Origin: Candidatus Puniceispirillum marinum IMCC1322
GTDB lineage: Bacteria; Pseudomonadota; Alphaproteobacteria; Puniceispirillales; Puniceispirillaceae
Direction of reading: 5' to 3'
Length of the DNA: 64,000 nt
Assembly (NCBI RefSeq): GCF_000024465.1
Contig: NC_014010.1
Location: 1,984,001 to 2,048,000 of the forward strand
Every line of letters begins with the position of its first letter. Position 1 is the first letter of the stretch. The notes under the pieces were generated by a model, which was not told the DNA's origin, did no database searches, and saw only the letters and a program-made list of their open reading frames with translations. Shown here piece after piece: positions 33,714 to 42,239 of the stretch. The translations under genes and the position numbers were made by a program.

Positions 33714-34319
33714 ATGGCATTGAAAATCAGACTTGCACGTGGTGGTGCAAAAAAACGTCCATTTTACCGTATCGTTGTTGCCGAGGCAGCGTCGCCACGT
33801 GATGGTCGTTATGTTGAGCGCGTTGGCACCTATAACCCAATGGTGCCCAAGGATCATGAACAGCGTGTGACCCTGAATAACGAACGCATTTCATTCTGGA
33901 TGAGCAAAGGTGCCCAGCCAACCGAACGTGTTCAAAAGATGCTGGCATCTGCTGGTTTAACCGCGGCTGTTGAAATGCGCGATCAGCCCAAGAAATCTGC
34001 ACCAGGTCAAAAGCGTCTTGATCGTGAAGCCGAAGCCGCTGCCAATGCAGAAGCTGCTGCCGAAGCCGAAGCTGCCGAAAAAGCGGCGGCTGCCGAAACT
34101 GCTGCGGCTGAAGCTGCTGCGGCTGCCGAAGCCCCAGCTGAAGAGGCTGTTGCCGAAGAAGCCCCAGCTGAAGAGGCTGTTGCCGAAGAAGCCCCAGCCG
34201 AGGACGCTGTTGCTGAAGCCCCAGCCGAGGACGCTGTTGCTGAAGCCCCAGCCGAGGACGCTGTTGCCGAAGACGCTCCTGCAGAAGAGGCCGCTGAAGA
34301 GGATAAGGCTGAGGGGTAA
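33714..34319 (+). CDS. rpsP: 30S ribosomal protein S16 with a long repeated acidic tail
   Basis: The first 82 or so residues are a normal S16 ([37 protein letters not shown]). S16 assembles into the 30S body. The remaining 115-120 residues are an Ala/Glu-rich extension that begins lysine-bearing and alpha-helical and ends with repeated [18 protein letters not shown] blocks. At DNA level the blocks are near-perfect tandem copies. Alphaproteobacterial S16 often has some extension, but this one makes the protein 201 residues, more than twice the usual 80-90. GAGAGGAA lies upstream of the ATG. The stop overlaps the rimM start (TAATG). Confidence 0.93.
   Translation: MALKIRLARGGAKKRPFYRIVVAEAASPRDGRYVERVGTYNPMVPKDHEQRVTLNNERISFWMSKGAQPTERVQKMLASAGLTAAVEMRDQPKKSAPGQKRLDREAEAAANAEAAAEAEAAEKAAAAETAAAEAAAAAEAPAEEAVAEEAPAEEAVAEEAPAEDAVAEAPAEDAVAEAPAEDAVAEDAPAEEAAEEDKAEG
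34131..34271. repeat. In-frame 30-bp and 27-bp tandem repeats in rpsP
   Basis: Two identical 30-bp units (34131-34160, 34161-34190) are followed by 27-bp units at 34191-34217, 34218-34244 and 34245-34271; the first two 27-mers are identical and the third differs at one base. All begin with GCCCCAGC and encode [10 protein letters not shown]- or EAPAEDAVA-type blocks. Identity at silent positions shows recent duplication, not selection for the protein sequence alone. Confidence 0.95.
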
Positions 34320-34891
34320 TGCCACAGGCGCGTCCACAGCAAAAGGGCCGGATTTCGGTTGCCGCGATCACTGGCAGTCATGGTGTGCGTGGCAATGTGA
34401 AGATCAAACCCTTTACCGAAACACCCGAATCATTGGGACGTTTTGATAAGGTCTATCTTGAGGATGGCCAGCAGGTCGCGCTGAAAATTCTGTCGTTTGG
34501 CAGTAAAGGTGTGGTGTTGGCACGGCTTGGCAAGGTTGAAAGCCGTGACGCGTCGGATGCATTGCGCGGTCAGCATTTATATGTTGACCGGGCGGCGTTA
34601 CCGGATCTGGCAGATGATGAGATATATCATGCCGATCTGTTGGGGCTGGACGCGGTTCTGGAGGATGACAGCCTGCTTGGGCGCATTGATGCTATCCATG
34701 ATTTTGGCGCTGGCAATGTGGTTGAAATCATACCACCACAAGGTTCAAGCATCATGTTGCCCTTCAGTGGATCGGCGCTGGTTAGGGTTGAACTGGATAA
34801 GCGACGTGTGATTCTGGCGCCTCCTGATGGGTTGCTTGACGGTGCCGAAGATGAAGCCGAAGATGGCGAGGCTGAGAAGGAAAATAACTGA
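34319..34891 (+). CDS. rimM: 16S rRNA processing protein RimM
   Basis: This is a 190-residue 30S maturation factor. The N-terminal RimM domain shows [21 protein letters not shown] and the C-terminal PRC-barrel shows [20 protein letters not shown] and [17 protein letters not shown]. It binds S19 and aids 30S head maturation. It overlaps the rpsP stop by one base and the trmD start by one base (TGATG at its end), so rpsP, rimM and trmD are translationally coupled. An acidic tail ([16 protein letters not shown]) is added. Context matches the conserved rpsP-rimM-trmD-rplS operon. Confidence 0.92.
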   Translation: MPQARPQQKGRISVAAITGSHGVRGNVKIKPFTETPESLGRFDKVYLEDGQQVALKILSFGSKGVVLARLGKVESRDASDALRGQHLYVDRAALPDLADDEIYHADLLGLDAVLEDDSLLGRIDAIHDFGAGNVVEIIPPQGSSIMLPFSGSALVRVELDKRRVILAPPDGLLDGAEDEAEDGEAEKENN

Positions 34892-35625
34892 TGTCGGGAA
34901 ACGAAATATCCGGGACAAAGTGGCAAGCGACAATCTTGACGCTGTTTCCAGATATGTTTCCAGGCCCTCTTGGACATTCTTTAGCAGGAAAATCGCTAAA
35001 TGAAGGCATCTGGGGGCTAAAAACGCTGGACATTCGCGACTTTGCGCGCGATAAGCACCGGACTGTGGACGACACGCCTTTGGGTGGTGGTCTTGGTATG
35101 GTGTTAAAGCCAGATGTTGTTGATGCGGCCTTGCAGGCGGTAGCGGCAACGGCGGGACCGAGAATTTATCTGTCTCCGCGTGGCAAAATGCTGGATCAGG
35201 CGATGGTGCGTGATCTGGCGGCACAGCCCGGTGCGGTGTTTCTATGCGGCCGTTATGAAGGCGTCGATCAACGTGTTATCGATGCCCATGCGATGCAAGA
35301 AGTCAGTATCGGGGATTATATTTTGTCAGGTGGCGAAGTGGCCGCGCTGACAGTGATTGACGCAGTGGTGCGTCTGTTGCCTGGGGTTATGGGCAAAGCA
35401 GAAGGGCACCATGATGAAAGTTTTGAGACCGGGTTGCTGGAGCATTCGCATTTTACGCAACCTCGAGTCTGGAATGGCATCGAAGCACCAGAGATTCTGG
35501 GTTCGGGTCATCACCGCAGAATTGCCGAATGGCGGTTGGCGGAGGCAAAGAAAGAGACGCAGACGCGACGACCAGATTTGTGGAAACGCTATTTGGAGTT
35601 GCAAAGCAAGAGTAGTAAAGAGTAA
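34891..35625 (+). CDS. trmD: tRNA (guanine-37-N1)-methyltransferase TrmD
   Basis: This is a 244-residue SPOUT methyltransferase forming m1G37. Motifs: [18 protein letters not shown] near the N-terminus, [16 protein letters not shown] near 60, the knotted cofactor site with [14 protein letters not shown] near 117 and [19 protein letters not shown] near 140, and the C-terminal [13 protein letters not shown]. All trefoil-knot elements are present. It is the third gene of the S16 operon; two small hairpins separate it from rplS. Confidence 0.94.
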   Translation: MSGNEISGTKWQATILTLFPDMFPGPLGHSLAGKSLNEGIWGLKTLDIRDFARDKHRTVDDTPLGGGLGMVLKPDVVDAALQAVAATAGPRIYLSPRGKMLDQAMVRDLAAQPGAVFLCGRYEGVDQRVIDAHAMQEVSIGDYILSGGEVAALTVIDAVVRLLPGVMGKAEGHHDESFETGLLEHSHFTQPRVWNGIEAPEILGSGHHRRIAEWRLAEAKKETQTRRPDLWKRYLELQSKSSKE

Positions 35626-35634
35626 TGAAGCCTC

Positions 35635-35666
35635 ACCTTTGAAGGTATGTCTTTGATGGCAAAGAC
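35635..35666 (+). promoter_or_regulatory. Two adjacent hairpins in the trmD-rplS gap
   Basis: ACCTT-TG-AAGGT (35635-35646) is followed by GTCTTTG-ATGG-CAAAGAC (35649-35666), a perfect 7-bp stem with a 4-base loop. No U-run follows, and the rplS ribosome-binding site AAGGGG lies about 20 bases further on. The pair could be a processing site or a leader controlling L19; no known L19 leader is claimed. Confidence 0.5.
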
Positions 35667-35698
35667 GATGGCGTTAAATTGATAAGGGGAAACGACCG

Positions 35699-36079
35699 AT
35701 GAATATCTTGGATCGTATTGGCAAAAAACAAATGGAAAAAGTGCTAGAGCAGCGCGAAATTCCCGAATTTGCACCTGGTGACACCGTCCGTGTTGACGTG
35801 AAAGTCATCGAGGGTAGCCGCGAGCGTATTCAGGCGTTTGAAGGCGTATGTATTGCGCGTAAAAGCGATGGTGTTGCCTCGTCCTTTACCATTCGCAAGC
35901 TGTCATATGGCGAAGGTGTCGAGCGTGTATTCCCGCTTTATGCCCCACAAGTCGCAGGCGTAACGGTTGTTCGTCGTGGCCGTGTGCGTCGTGCTAAGCT
36001 ATATTATCTACGTGGACGTACTGGTAAAGCGGCGCGTATTGCTGAAAAAACAACCTATCGCGAGGCGTCTTCTTCCTGA
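35699..36079 (+). CDS. rplS: 50S ribosomal protein L19
   Basis: This is a 126-residue protein at the subunit interface. Typical blocks are [59 protein letters not shown] and [16 protein letters not shown], with the full C-terminus. The length is slightly above the usual 115-120. AAGGGGAAACGACCG precedes the ATG. It is the last gene of the rpsP operon; leuC follows after 54 bases with its own ribosome-binding site, so the leucine genes may be read through from here. Confidence 0.95.
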   Translation: MNILDRIGKKQMEKVLEQREIPEFAPGDTVRVDVKVIEGSRERIQAFEGVCIARKSDGVASSFTIRKLSYGEGVERVFPLYAPQVAGVTVVRRGRVRRAKLYYLRGRTGKAARIAEKTTYREASSS

Positions 36080-36133
36080 TTGGCTTGTCCGGTACGGGAA
36101 AACTCCTCGCCGGCAACCTATAAGGAACAAGAC

Positions 36134-37543
36134 ATGTCGGCTCCAAAAACGTTATTTGATAAAATCTGGGATGCGCATGTCGTGCATCAACAGGATGATG
36201 GCACGTGCCTGATTTATATTGACCGGCATCTTGTGCATGAAGTGACCAGCCCGCAAGCCTTTGAAGGTCTGCGCAATAATGGCCGCACTGTGCGTGCGCC
36301 GAATCGTACGCTGGCGGTTGCTGATCATAATATTCCGACCACCGATCGTTCCGAAGGCATTGCTGATGAGGAATCGCGGATTCAGGTGGAAGCGCTTGAG
36401 TCGAACGCGGCGGAATTCGGTGTTCCCTATTTTGGTATGAATGATATCCGTCAGGGTATCGTGCATGTCATTGGTCCCGAACAGGGCTTTACCCAGCCCG
36501 GCATGACCATTGTATGTGGTGACTCGCATACGGCAACGCATGGTGCTTTCGGGGCGCTGGCCTTTGGTATCGGCACCTCCGAGGTTGAGCATGTGCTGGC
36601 CACCCAGACATTGATCCAGAAGCCGGCGAAAAATATGCGAATCACGGTTGATGGCACGCTTGGTGCCGGTGTTACCGCCAAGGATGTTATCCTAGCCATT
36701 ATCGGTAAATTGGGAACGGCTGGCGGAACCGGACATGTGATCGAATTCGCCGGATCGGTTATCCGTGGCCTGTCAATGGAAGGCCGGATGACGGTATGTA
36801 ATATGGCTATCGAAGCAGGTGCCCGTGCCGGCATGATTGCGCCTGATGAAGCGACGTTTGACTATATCGCGGGCAAGCCAATGGCCCCGAAAGGTGACCT
36901 GTGGGACAAGGCTGTTGCCTATTGGCGCACTTTGCCATCGGATGAAGGCGCCCGCTATGATACCGAATTGGTGCTGGCTGCCGAAGATATTGGCCCGACA
37001 GTAACTTGGGGCACAAGCCCGGAAGATGCCTTGCCGATTGCTGGTGTCGTGCCCGATCCCGACGCCGAAAGTGACGCATCAAAGCGTGCGAAGATCGAAC
37101 GCGCCATTGAATATATGGGACTGACAGCCGGACAGAAGCTGACGGAAATCAAAGTTGATACGGTGTTCATCGGTTCATGCACGAATAGCCGCATCGAAGA
37201 TTTACGCGCTGCGGCACGCATTGCCGATGGGAGGGTTATTGCCGATGGCATGCGCGCCTTGGTTGTGCCGGGATCAGGGCTGGTCAAGGAACAGGCCGAA
37301 GCCGAAGGTCTGGACAAGATTTTTCAGGCGGCAGGTTTCGAATGGCGCGAACCAGGCTGTTCGATGTGTCTGGCGATGAATGCCGACAAACTGGCCGATG
37401 GCGAACGTTGTGCATCAACGTCAAACCGTAATTTTGAAGGCCGCCAGGGTCGTGGTGGACGGACGCATCTGGTGAGTCCAGAAATGGCTGTTGCGGCAGC
37501 GGTTACTGGCTATCTGACCGATGTCCGTGACATGGAAAGCTAG
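36134..37543 (+). CDS. leuC: 3-isopropylmalate dehydratase large subunit
   Basis: This is a 469-residue aconitase-family subunit that isomerises 2- to 3-isopropylmalate in leucine synthesis. The [4Fe-4S] cysteines are visible in [13 protein letters not shown] (near 345) and in [12 protein letters not shown] (near 405-412). The substrate loop [14 protein letters not shown] lies near 130. The frame continues upstream to a TTG (36080), but ATG at 36134 with AAGGA 8 bases before it matches the family start. It is 13 bases from leuD and forms the heterodimer with it. Confidence 0.94.
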   Translation: MSAPKTLFDKIWDAHVVHQQDDGTCLIYIDRHLVHEVTSPQAFEGLRNNGRTVRAPNRTLAVADHNIPTTDRSEGIADEESRIQVEALESNAAEFGVPYFGMNDIRQGIVHVIGPEQGFTQPGMTIVCGDSHTATHGAFGALAFGIGTSEVEHVLATQTLIQKPAKNMRITVDGTLGAGVTAKDVILAIIGKLGTAGGTGHVIEFAGSVIRGLSMEGRMTVCNMAIEAGARAGMIAPDEATFDYIAGKPMAPKGDLWDKAVAYWRTLPSDEGARYDTELVLAAEDIGPTVTWGTSPEDALPIAGVVPDPDAESDASKRAKIERAIEYMGLTAGQKLTEIKVDTVFIGSCTNSRIEDLRAAARIADGRVIADGMRALVVPGSGLVKEQAEAEGLDKIFQAAGFEWREPGCSMCLAMNADKLADGERCASTSNRNFEGRQGRGGRTHLVSPEMAVAAAVTGYLTDVRDMES

Positions 37544-37556
37544 GGGAGACGAGCCA

Positions 37557-38162
37557 ATGCAAAAATTTGACACACTGACCGGAATTGCGGCACCGCTTAA
37601 TATTCTGAATGTCGATACCGATATGATTATCCCGAAGCAGTTTCTGAAAACGATCAAGCGGTCAGGTTTGGGCGTTAATCTTTTTGACGAGATGCGCTAT
37701 ACGCTGGACGGTGACGAGATCAGCGATTTTGTGCTGAATAAAGCGCCTTACCGTAATGCTGAAATTCTGGTGGCCGGTGATAATTTCGGCTGTGGTTCCA
37801 GCCGCGAACATGCGCCATGGGCATTGCTTGATTTTGGCATTCGCTGTGTGATTTCGACCAGCTTTGCCGATATCTTTTACAATAACTGTTTCAAGAATGG
37901 CGTGCTGCCAATCGTGGTTAGCGCTGACCAGCGCGACGCGCTGATGGCCGATGCATCGGATGTCGAAAATCCGGAATTGTCGGTTGATCTGGTGGAACAG
38001 ACAATCAAACGCCCGAATGGGGTGACGATTGATTTCGATATCGATCCGTTTCGTAAGACATGCCTGCTGGAAGGGCTGGATGATATTGGCCTGACGCTGG
38101 AAAAAAGCAGCGCCATTGACAGTTATGAAAGTGAACGGCAAGCCAATCAACCTTGGTTGTAG
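37557..38162 (+). CDS. leuD: 3-isopropylmalate dehydratase small subunit
   Basis: This 201-residue swivelling subunit completes isopropylmalate isomerase. It starts [20 protein letters not shown], contains [16 protein letters not shown] and the substrate-binding [18 protein letters not shown], and ends with the [17 protein letters not shown] block. The frame opens at 37521 inside leuC, but ATG at 37557 follows GGGGAGACGAG and is clearly correct. leuB begins 58 bases downstream. Confidence 0.94.
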   Translation: MQKFDTLTGIAAPLNILNVDTDMIIPKQFLKTIKRSGLGVNLFDEMRYTLDGDEISDFVLNKAPYRNAEILVAGDNFGCGSSREHAPWALLDFGIRCVISTSFADIFYNNCFKNGVLPIVVSADQRDALMADASDVENPELSVDLVEQTIKRPNGVTIDFDIDPFRKTCLLEGLDDIGLTLEKSSAIDSYESERQANQPWL

Positions 38163-38219
38163 ATTAGGCTTGGCGTTTCGTCAGGCTAGACGCCACCATA
38201 TGTAGCAAGAGGAAATATT

Positions 38220-39332
38220 ATGGCATCTAATCGCAAAGTAATGGTGCTTCCGGGTGATGGTATCGGCCGTGAAGTGATGCAGGCCAATATGAAAATCATC
38301 GACTGGCTGGCGAAATATCGCTCGCTGGGCTTTGATCTATCCGAAGGCCTTGTTGGTGGTGCGGCCTATGATGCGCATGGCACTCCGCTGACCGATGAGA
38401 CGCTGGCTGATTCAATGAGCGCTGATGCGGTGCTGTTTGGTGCTGTTGGTGGTCCGCAATATGACGATCTGGCATTCGAGTTGAAGCCCGAGCGCGGCTT
38501 GCTTCGGTTGCGCAAAGAGATGGATCTGTATGCGAATCTGCGTCCGGCGATTGTGTTTCCGGCTCTGGTTGATGCGTCATCGCTGAAACCCGATCTGGTA
38601 TCAGGCCTTGATATCATGATTCTGCGCGAATTATGTGGCGGTTCGTATTTCGCCGAGCCACGCGGCATTGATGTGCGCGAAGATGGTAGCAAGCTTGGCT
38701 ATGACACCAATGCCTATTCAACGCCGGAAATTGAACGTATTGGCCGTGTTGGCTTTGATCTGGCGCGCAAGCGTAATGGCCGTCTGACCTCGGTTGAAAA
38801 ATCCAATGTCATGCATTCGGGCGTGCTATGGCGTGAAGTGATGATAAGATTGCATGGCGAAGAAGGTGAAGGTGTCGAGCTGTCGCATATGTATGCCGAT
38901 AATTGCGCGATGCAGTTGGTACGCGCGCCAAAGCAGTTTGACGTGATCGTGACGGATAATCTGTTTGGCGATCTGTTGTCTGATTGTGCGGCGATGCTGA
39001 CCGGTTCGCTAGGTATGTTGCCATCTGCATCGCTTGGCGATATTGATCCAGATACAGGCATTCCTGCGGCGATGTATGAGCCTGTGCATGGGTCAGCCCC
39101 AGATATTGCGGGTAAAGGCCTTGCCAATCCGCTAGCACAGTTCATGAGTTTTTCAATGATGCTACGGTACAGTTTTGGTCAGGCCGAAGAAGCCGATCTG
39201 CTGGAACAGGCGGTTAGCGATGCGCTGGCAGTCAAACGCACAGGCGATATCATGACGCCCGGTTGTGAACAGACTGGCACCGATGGCATGACCGCCGCGG
39301 TGATTGACGCCATGGATCGTCTAGCACGTTAA
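38220..39332 (+). CDS. leuB: 3-isopropylmalate dehydrogenase
   Basis: This is a 370-residue NAD-dependent decarboxylating dehydrogenase. Motifs are [13 protein letters not shown] at the N-terminus, [15 protein letters not shown] with the substrate arginines, [31 protein letters not shown], and the metal and NAD site [21 protein letters not shown] with [14 protein letters not shown]. All catalytic parts are intact. AAGAGG lies 7 bases before the ATG. It completes leuCDB; a 21-base hairpin separates it from asd. Confidence 0.95.
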   Translation: MASNRKVMVLPGDGIGREVMQANMKIIDWLAKYRSLGFDLSEGLVGGAAYDAHGTPLTDETLADSMSADAVLFGAVGGPQYDDLAFELKPERGLLRLRKEMDLYANLRPAIVFPALVDASSLKPDLVSGLDIMILRELCGGSYFAEPRGIDVREDGSKLGYDTNAYSTPEIERIGRVGFDLARKRNGRLTSVEKSNVMHSGVLWREVMIRLHGEEGEGVELSHMYADNCAMQLVRAPKQFDVIVTDNLFGDLLSDCAAMLTGSLGMLPSASLGDIDPDTGIPAAMYEPVHGSAPDIAGKGLANPLAQFMSFSMMLRYSFGQAEEADLLEQAVSDALAVKRTGDIMTPGCEQTGTDGMTAAVIDAMDRLAR

Positions 39333-39358
39333 TTGCTATATAATTTGACCTGAATTTG

Positions 39359-39379
39359 TCTGGCTTTGTCAAAGCCGGA
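39359..39379 (+). other. Intercistronic hairpin between leuB and asd
   Basis: A 21-base near-perfect palindrome centred on TGGCTTTGTCAAAGCC forms about 9 bp with a 3-base loop and one G-U pair. It is followed by TTCGAGATATT and not by a U-run, so it is not a standard terminator. The asd ribosome-binding site AAGAGG lies after it. Confidence 0.5.
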
Positions 39380-39404
39380 TTCGAGATATTAAGAGGATTT
39401 TGAT

Positions 39405-40439
39405 ATGGGATATAGAGTTGCCGTCGTTGGCGCCACTGGTGCTGTTGGACGTGAAATGCTGCAAACCCTTGCCGAGCGTAATTTCCCCGCCGACAAGGTC
39501 TATGCACTGGCATCGTCAAAATCGGTTGGCCGCGAATTGTCCTATGGTGAAGATGACATTGTGACAGTCGAAGCGCTGGATAAATTTGATTTTAGCACAG
39601 CTGATATCGCGCTGTTTTCGGCAGGTGGTGATACGTCAAAGGCCTATGCGCCAAAAGCAGGTGAAGCTGGTTGTATCGTGATTGATAATTCGTCAGCTTT
39701 TCGTATGGATGACGATGTGCCACTGATCGTGCCGGAGGTTAATCCCGACGCCATTGAAGGCACAACGGTAGCCAAGGGTGGCCGTAATATCATTGCCAAT
39801 CCGAATTGTTCGACAGCACAGCTTGTGGTGGCGTTAAAGCCGCTACATGACGCATTTGGCGTGCGCCGTGTTGTGGTCTCAACCTATCAGGCAGTGTCAG
39901 GTGCCGGCCGTCCCGCAATGGATGAACTGTTCAATCAGACCAAGGGTATTTTTGTGAATGACGCGGTAAAACCCGAATTATTCACCAAGCAGATTGCCTT
40001 TAATGCAATTCCGCATATTGATGTGTTCATGGATGATGGCTTTACCAAAGAAGAATGGAAAATGAACGCCGAAACCAAGAAAATCTTGGATCCGTCAATT
40101 GATCTGGTCGCGCATTGCGTGCGGATTCCGGTCTTTATCGGCCATAGTGAAGCGGTCTTTATCGAAACCGACAAGCCGATCAGCGATAAATCGGCTCGGA
40201 CGCTGTTGCGGGATGCACCGGGTGTGGTGGTGATTGATCATCGGGCCAATGAAGGCTATGTCACACCGCATGAAGCGGCTGGCGAAGATGCTGTTTATAT
40301 CAGCCGGATCCGCAGTGATCCGACAGTCAAAAACGGCCTTGTTTTCTGGTGCGTTTCAGACAATCTGCGCAAAGGCGCAGCGTTGAATTCGGTGCAGATT
40401 GCCGAACTGGCTATCGAGCGCGGCATTTCCGGTCGCTAG
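39405..40439 (+). CDS. asd: Aspartate-semialdehyde dehydrogenase
   Basis: This is a 344-residue NADPH-dependent enzyme making aspartate semialdehyde, the branch point to lysine, methionine and threonine. Motifs are VAVVGATGAVGREMLQTL (dinucleotide binding), FSAGGDTSKAYAPKA, the catalytic cysteine in ANPNCSTAQLVVALKPL (near 130), and RIPVFIGHSEAVFIE with the base histidine near 245. Length is as expected. It directly follows leuB in the same direction with AAGAGG before the ATG. Confidence 0.94.
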   Translation: MGYRVAVVGATGAVGREMLQTLAERNFPADKVYALASSKSVGRELSYGEDDIVTVEALDKFDFSTADIALFSAGGDTSKAYAPKAGEAGCIVIDNSSAFRMDDDVPLIVPEVNPDAIEGTTVAKGGRNIIANPNCSTAQLVVALKPLHDAFGVRRVVVSTYQAVSGAGRPAMDELFNQTKGIFVNDAVKPELFTKQIAFNAIPHIDVFMDDGFTKEEWKMNAETKKILDPSIDLVAHCVRIPVFIGHSEAVFIETDKPISDKSARTLLRDAPGVVVIDHRANEGYVTPHEAAGEDAVYISRIRSDPTVKNGLVFWCVSDNLRKGAALNSVQIAELAIERGISGR

Positions 40440-40450
40440 GAAAACCCCGA

Positions 40451-40467
40451 ACAGATGGTTCATCTGT
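40451..40467. terminator. Possible terminator hairpin between asd and pdxY
   Basis: ACAGATG-GTT-CATCTGT is a perfect 7-bp stem with a 3-base loop in the short gap between two convergent genes. Read on the minus strand it is followed within a few bases by GGGGTTTT, so it could end the pdxY transcript weakly. On the plus strand no U-run follows. Confidence 0.4.
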
Positions 40468-40506
40468 GACGACGCATTTGGTCTATATAAATAAAGAGTA
40501 TATCAT

Positions 40507-41322
40507 CTAGCTGGTGGTTCTAAACAGATCCAGATTTTCCAGCAGTGCCAGCTCTTTTGGGTTGGGGCTTCGGGCAATCACGGCCTGGGCAAGATGGCTG
40601 GCGCGCGCGGTGGCATCGCTAAGAGGCACGCCCTGAACCAGCCCACCAGCCAGTAAGGATGTGAACAGATCACCACTGCCAGATATGCCAGCTAACCGTT
40701 TCTTATGTTGCCAGCTTTTATGGACTGAGCGCGTGATCAGAATGTCATGCACAAGATCATCATCATTGGTTATGCCAGTTGCGATAACGGCTGTCAGCCT
40801 CGCTTGCGATGCCAGCAGATGTTGTCCCGCCTTGATGGCGCTGTCACTGCCAGCAACGGGCATGCCTGATAGATAGGTAAGCTCGAACTGATTCGGGGTG
40901 ATGATATCGGCCAGCGGTAGCAGCTGGTCAATCATCCGGTCAGCCAATGACTGATCGATATATAATGTATCGGCATCGCCTAGCACCAGATCACAGATAT
41001 AGGTACCACTGGCCCCGGCAGCGCGCCAGTTGCTAATCAAGCTGGCGATATGGGCAATCTGATCGGCATGGCCAAGATAACCGCTGATGACAGCATCGAT
41101 ATCAGGGATAATATCGAGCGTCACCAGTCCATTCAGAATCGCGGCGATATGATCGGCTGGCGTCGCCTGACCGGCAAAGATACCATAACCTGGATGCGCG
41201 GCCAGCATGACGGTGTTTACGGCAAGCGGGTGAATGCCCATACTGGTCAGAACGGGCGTGGCAACACTATTGCCTACAAACCCATAGGTGACAGACGATT
41301 GAATTGATAAAATGCGCTTCAT
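40507..41322 (-). CDS. pdxY: Pyridoxal kinase PdxY-like
   Basis: This is a 271-residue ribokinase-family kinase for the vitamin B6 salvage pathway. It opens MKRILSIQSSVTYGFVGNSV, the pyridoxal-kinase phrase, and carries VISGYLGHADQI, YICDLVLGD and the nucleotide and anion-hole segment GISGSGDLFTSLLAGG with the catalytic aspartate near 225. The last motif is GSGD where many kinases have GTGD, which is tolerated. It is monocistronic and opposed to both asd and sdhC. PLP made here would feed the aminotransferases in the window. Confidence 0.87.
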   Translation of the reverse strand: MKRILSIQSSVTYGFVGNSVATPVLTSMGIHPLAVNTVMLAAHPGYGIFAGQATPADHIAAILNGLVTLDIIPDIDAVISGYLGHADQIAHIASLISNWRAAGASGTYICDLVLGDADTLYIDQSLADRMIDQLLPLADIITPNQFELTYLSGMPVAGSDSAIKAGQHLLASQARLTAVIATGITNDDDLVHDILITRSVHKSWQHKKRLAGISGSGDLFTSLLAGGLVQGVPLSDATARASHLAQAVIARSPNPKELALLENLDLFRTTS

Positions 41323-41410
41323 GAAGTGATCCTAGCGCTCATGATTGATCTAATGGCTACTTTATTTTGGATATGGTGTGAACTAATTCATTATGTCTAT
41401 CGCTTTATAA

Positions 41411-41440
41411 TTGACTAAAATAGGTGGGAAAACATATACC
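41411..41440 (+). promoter_or_regulatory. Candidate sigma-70 promoter for the sdh operon
   Basis: TTGACT (41411-41416) and TATACC (41435-41440) are separated by 18 bases and lie about 30 bases before the sdhC start. The match to the consensus is moderate and was found by eye only. Confidence 0.4.
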
Positions 41441-41469
41441 ATCATAATTCCTAGTTAATGAGGCCTTTT

Positions 41470-41841
41470 ATGTCAAAGCCGCGTCCCCTGTCGCCGCATT
41501 TACAAATCTATAAACCGCAGATGACATCGGTCTTGTCGATTTGTCACCGGGCTACAGGCGTTGTGCTGGCAACAGGAACCGGATTGGTGTGCCTGTGGCT
41601 GATCGCGCTGGCGCTTGGCGAAGACAGTTTTGCGCTGGCGACCATGATTATCCAGCATCCTTTGGGTCAATTTGTCCTATTCGGTTATTCGGCGGTTTTA
41701 TTTTATCATGCTTGCAATGGCATTCGTCACCTGGCCTGGGATATGGGATATGGTCTGGAGATTCCGCAGGTATATGCGACTGGCCGTATTGTGCTTGCCG
41801 CGACGGTCATTCTGACTGGCATTTTCTGGTTTCTAGTGTAG
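41470..41841 (+). CDS. sdhC: Succinate dehydrogenase cytochrome b556 subunit
   Basis: This is a 123-residue membrane anchor of complex II with three membrane spans. The N-terminal RPLSPHLQIYKPQMTSVLSI and SICHRATGVVLATG segments are diagnostic, and the heme-ligand region is YHACNGIRHLAWDMGYG. The frame starts at 41458; ATG at 41470 is preferred because AGG lies before it and the family begins MSKPRPLSPHLQIY. It is the first gene of sdhCDAB-zapE. Confidence 0.9.
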   Translation: MSKPRPLSPHLQIYKPQMTSVLSICHRATGVVLATGTGLVCLWLIALALGEDSFALATMIIQHPLGQFVLFGYSAVLFYHACNGIRHLAWDMGYGLEIPQVYATGRIVLAATVILTGIFWFLV

Positions 41842-41855
41842 GGCGAACCATAGCA

Positions 41856-42221
41856 ATGGTAAAAAATTCAGACAAAACAATGCCAAGACCACGGGTTTCC
41901 GGATTGTCGCATTGGCGCTGGCAACGGATGAGCGCTGTCGCTGTTTTGATGTTGATGGCCTATTTTGTGTTTGTTGTGACACGGATTGGCACTTTGGATT
42001 ATGCAGCGGCGCGCGCCTTTTTAGCAACGCCCTATCAGGCATTGGCGCTGGCATTGCTGGTTGTGATCGGGGTGTTTCATGGCACTTTGGGCGCCCATGT
42101 CGTTATTGAGGATTACGTACCCGTGAAATCTGGACGTCATGCTCTTATATTAACAGTGAGTATCATAATGGCGATTATTGCGGGGGCGAGTTTAATAGCG
42201 ATTGCGTCAGTAGCCTTTTAG
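41856..42221 (+). CDS. sdhD: Succinate dehydrogenase hydrophobic anchor subunit
   Basis: This 121-residue protein has three membrane spans and the family histidine segment VFHGTLGAHVVIEDYV. With SdhC it holds heme b and the quinone site. The same frame is open far upstream through sdhC, but that part is out of frame with sdhC and not coding. The true start is likely ATG at 41856, or possibly ATG at 41880; the ribosome-binding site is weak in both cases. sdhA follows after 18 bases. Confidence 0.85.
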   Translation: MVKNSDKTMPRPRVSGLSHWRWQRMSAVAVLMLMAYFVFVVTRIGTLDYAAARAFLATPYQALALALLVVIGVFHGTLGAHVVIEDYVPVKSGRHALILTVSIIMAIIAGASLIAIASVAF

Positions 42222-42239
42222 AAATGGGAAGCTATCTAT

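Noticed and set aside
33727-34371. 214-codon minus-strand frame rich in Gln, Leu and Arg opposite rpsP
   Set aside because: Low-complexity antisense reading of the Ala/Glu repeats of S16.
41541-41855. N-terminal extension of the sdhD frame through sdhC
   Set aside because: Out of frame with the clearly coding sdhC; no family similarity until after 41856.
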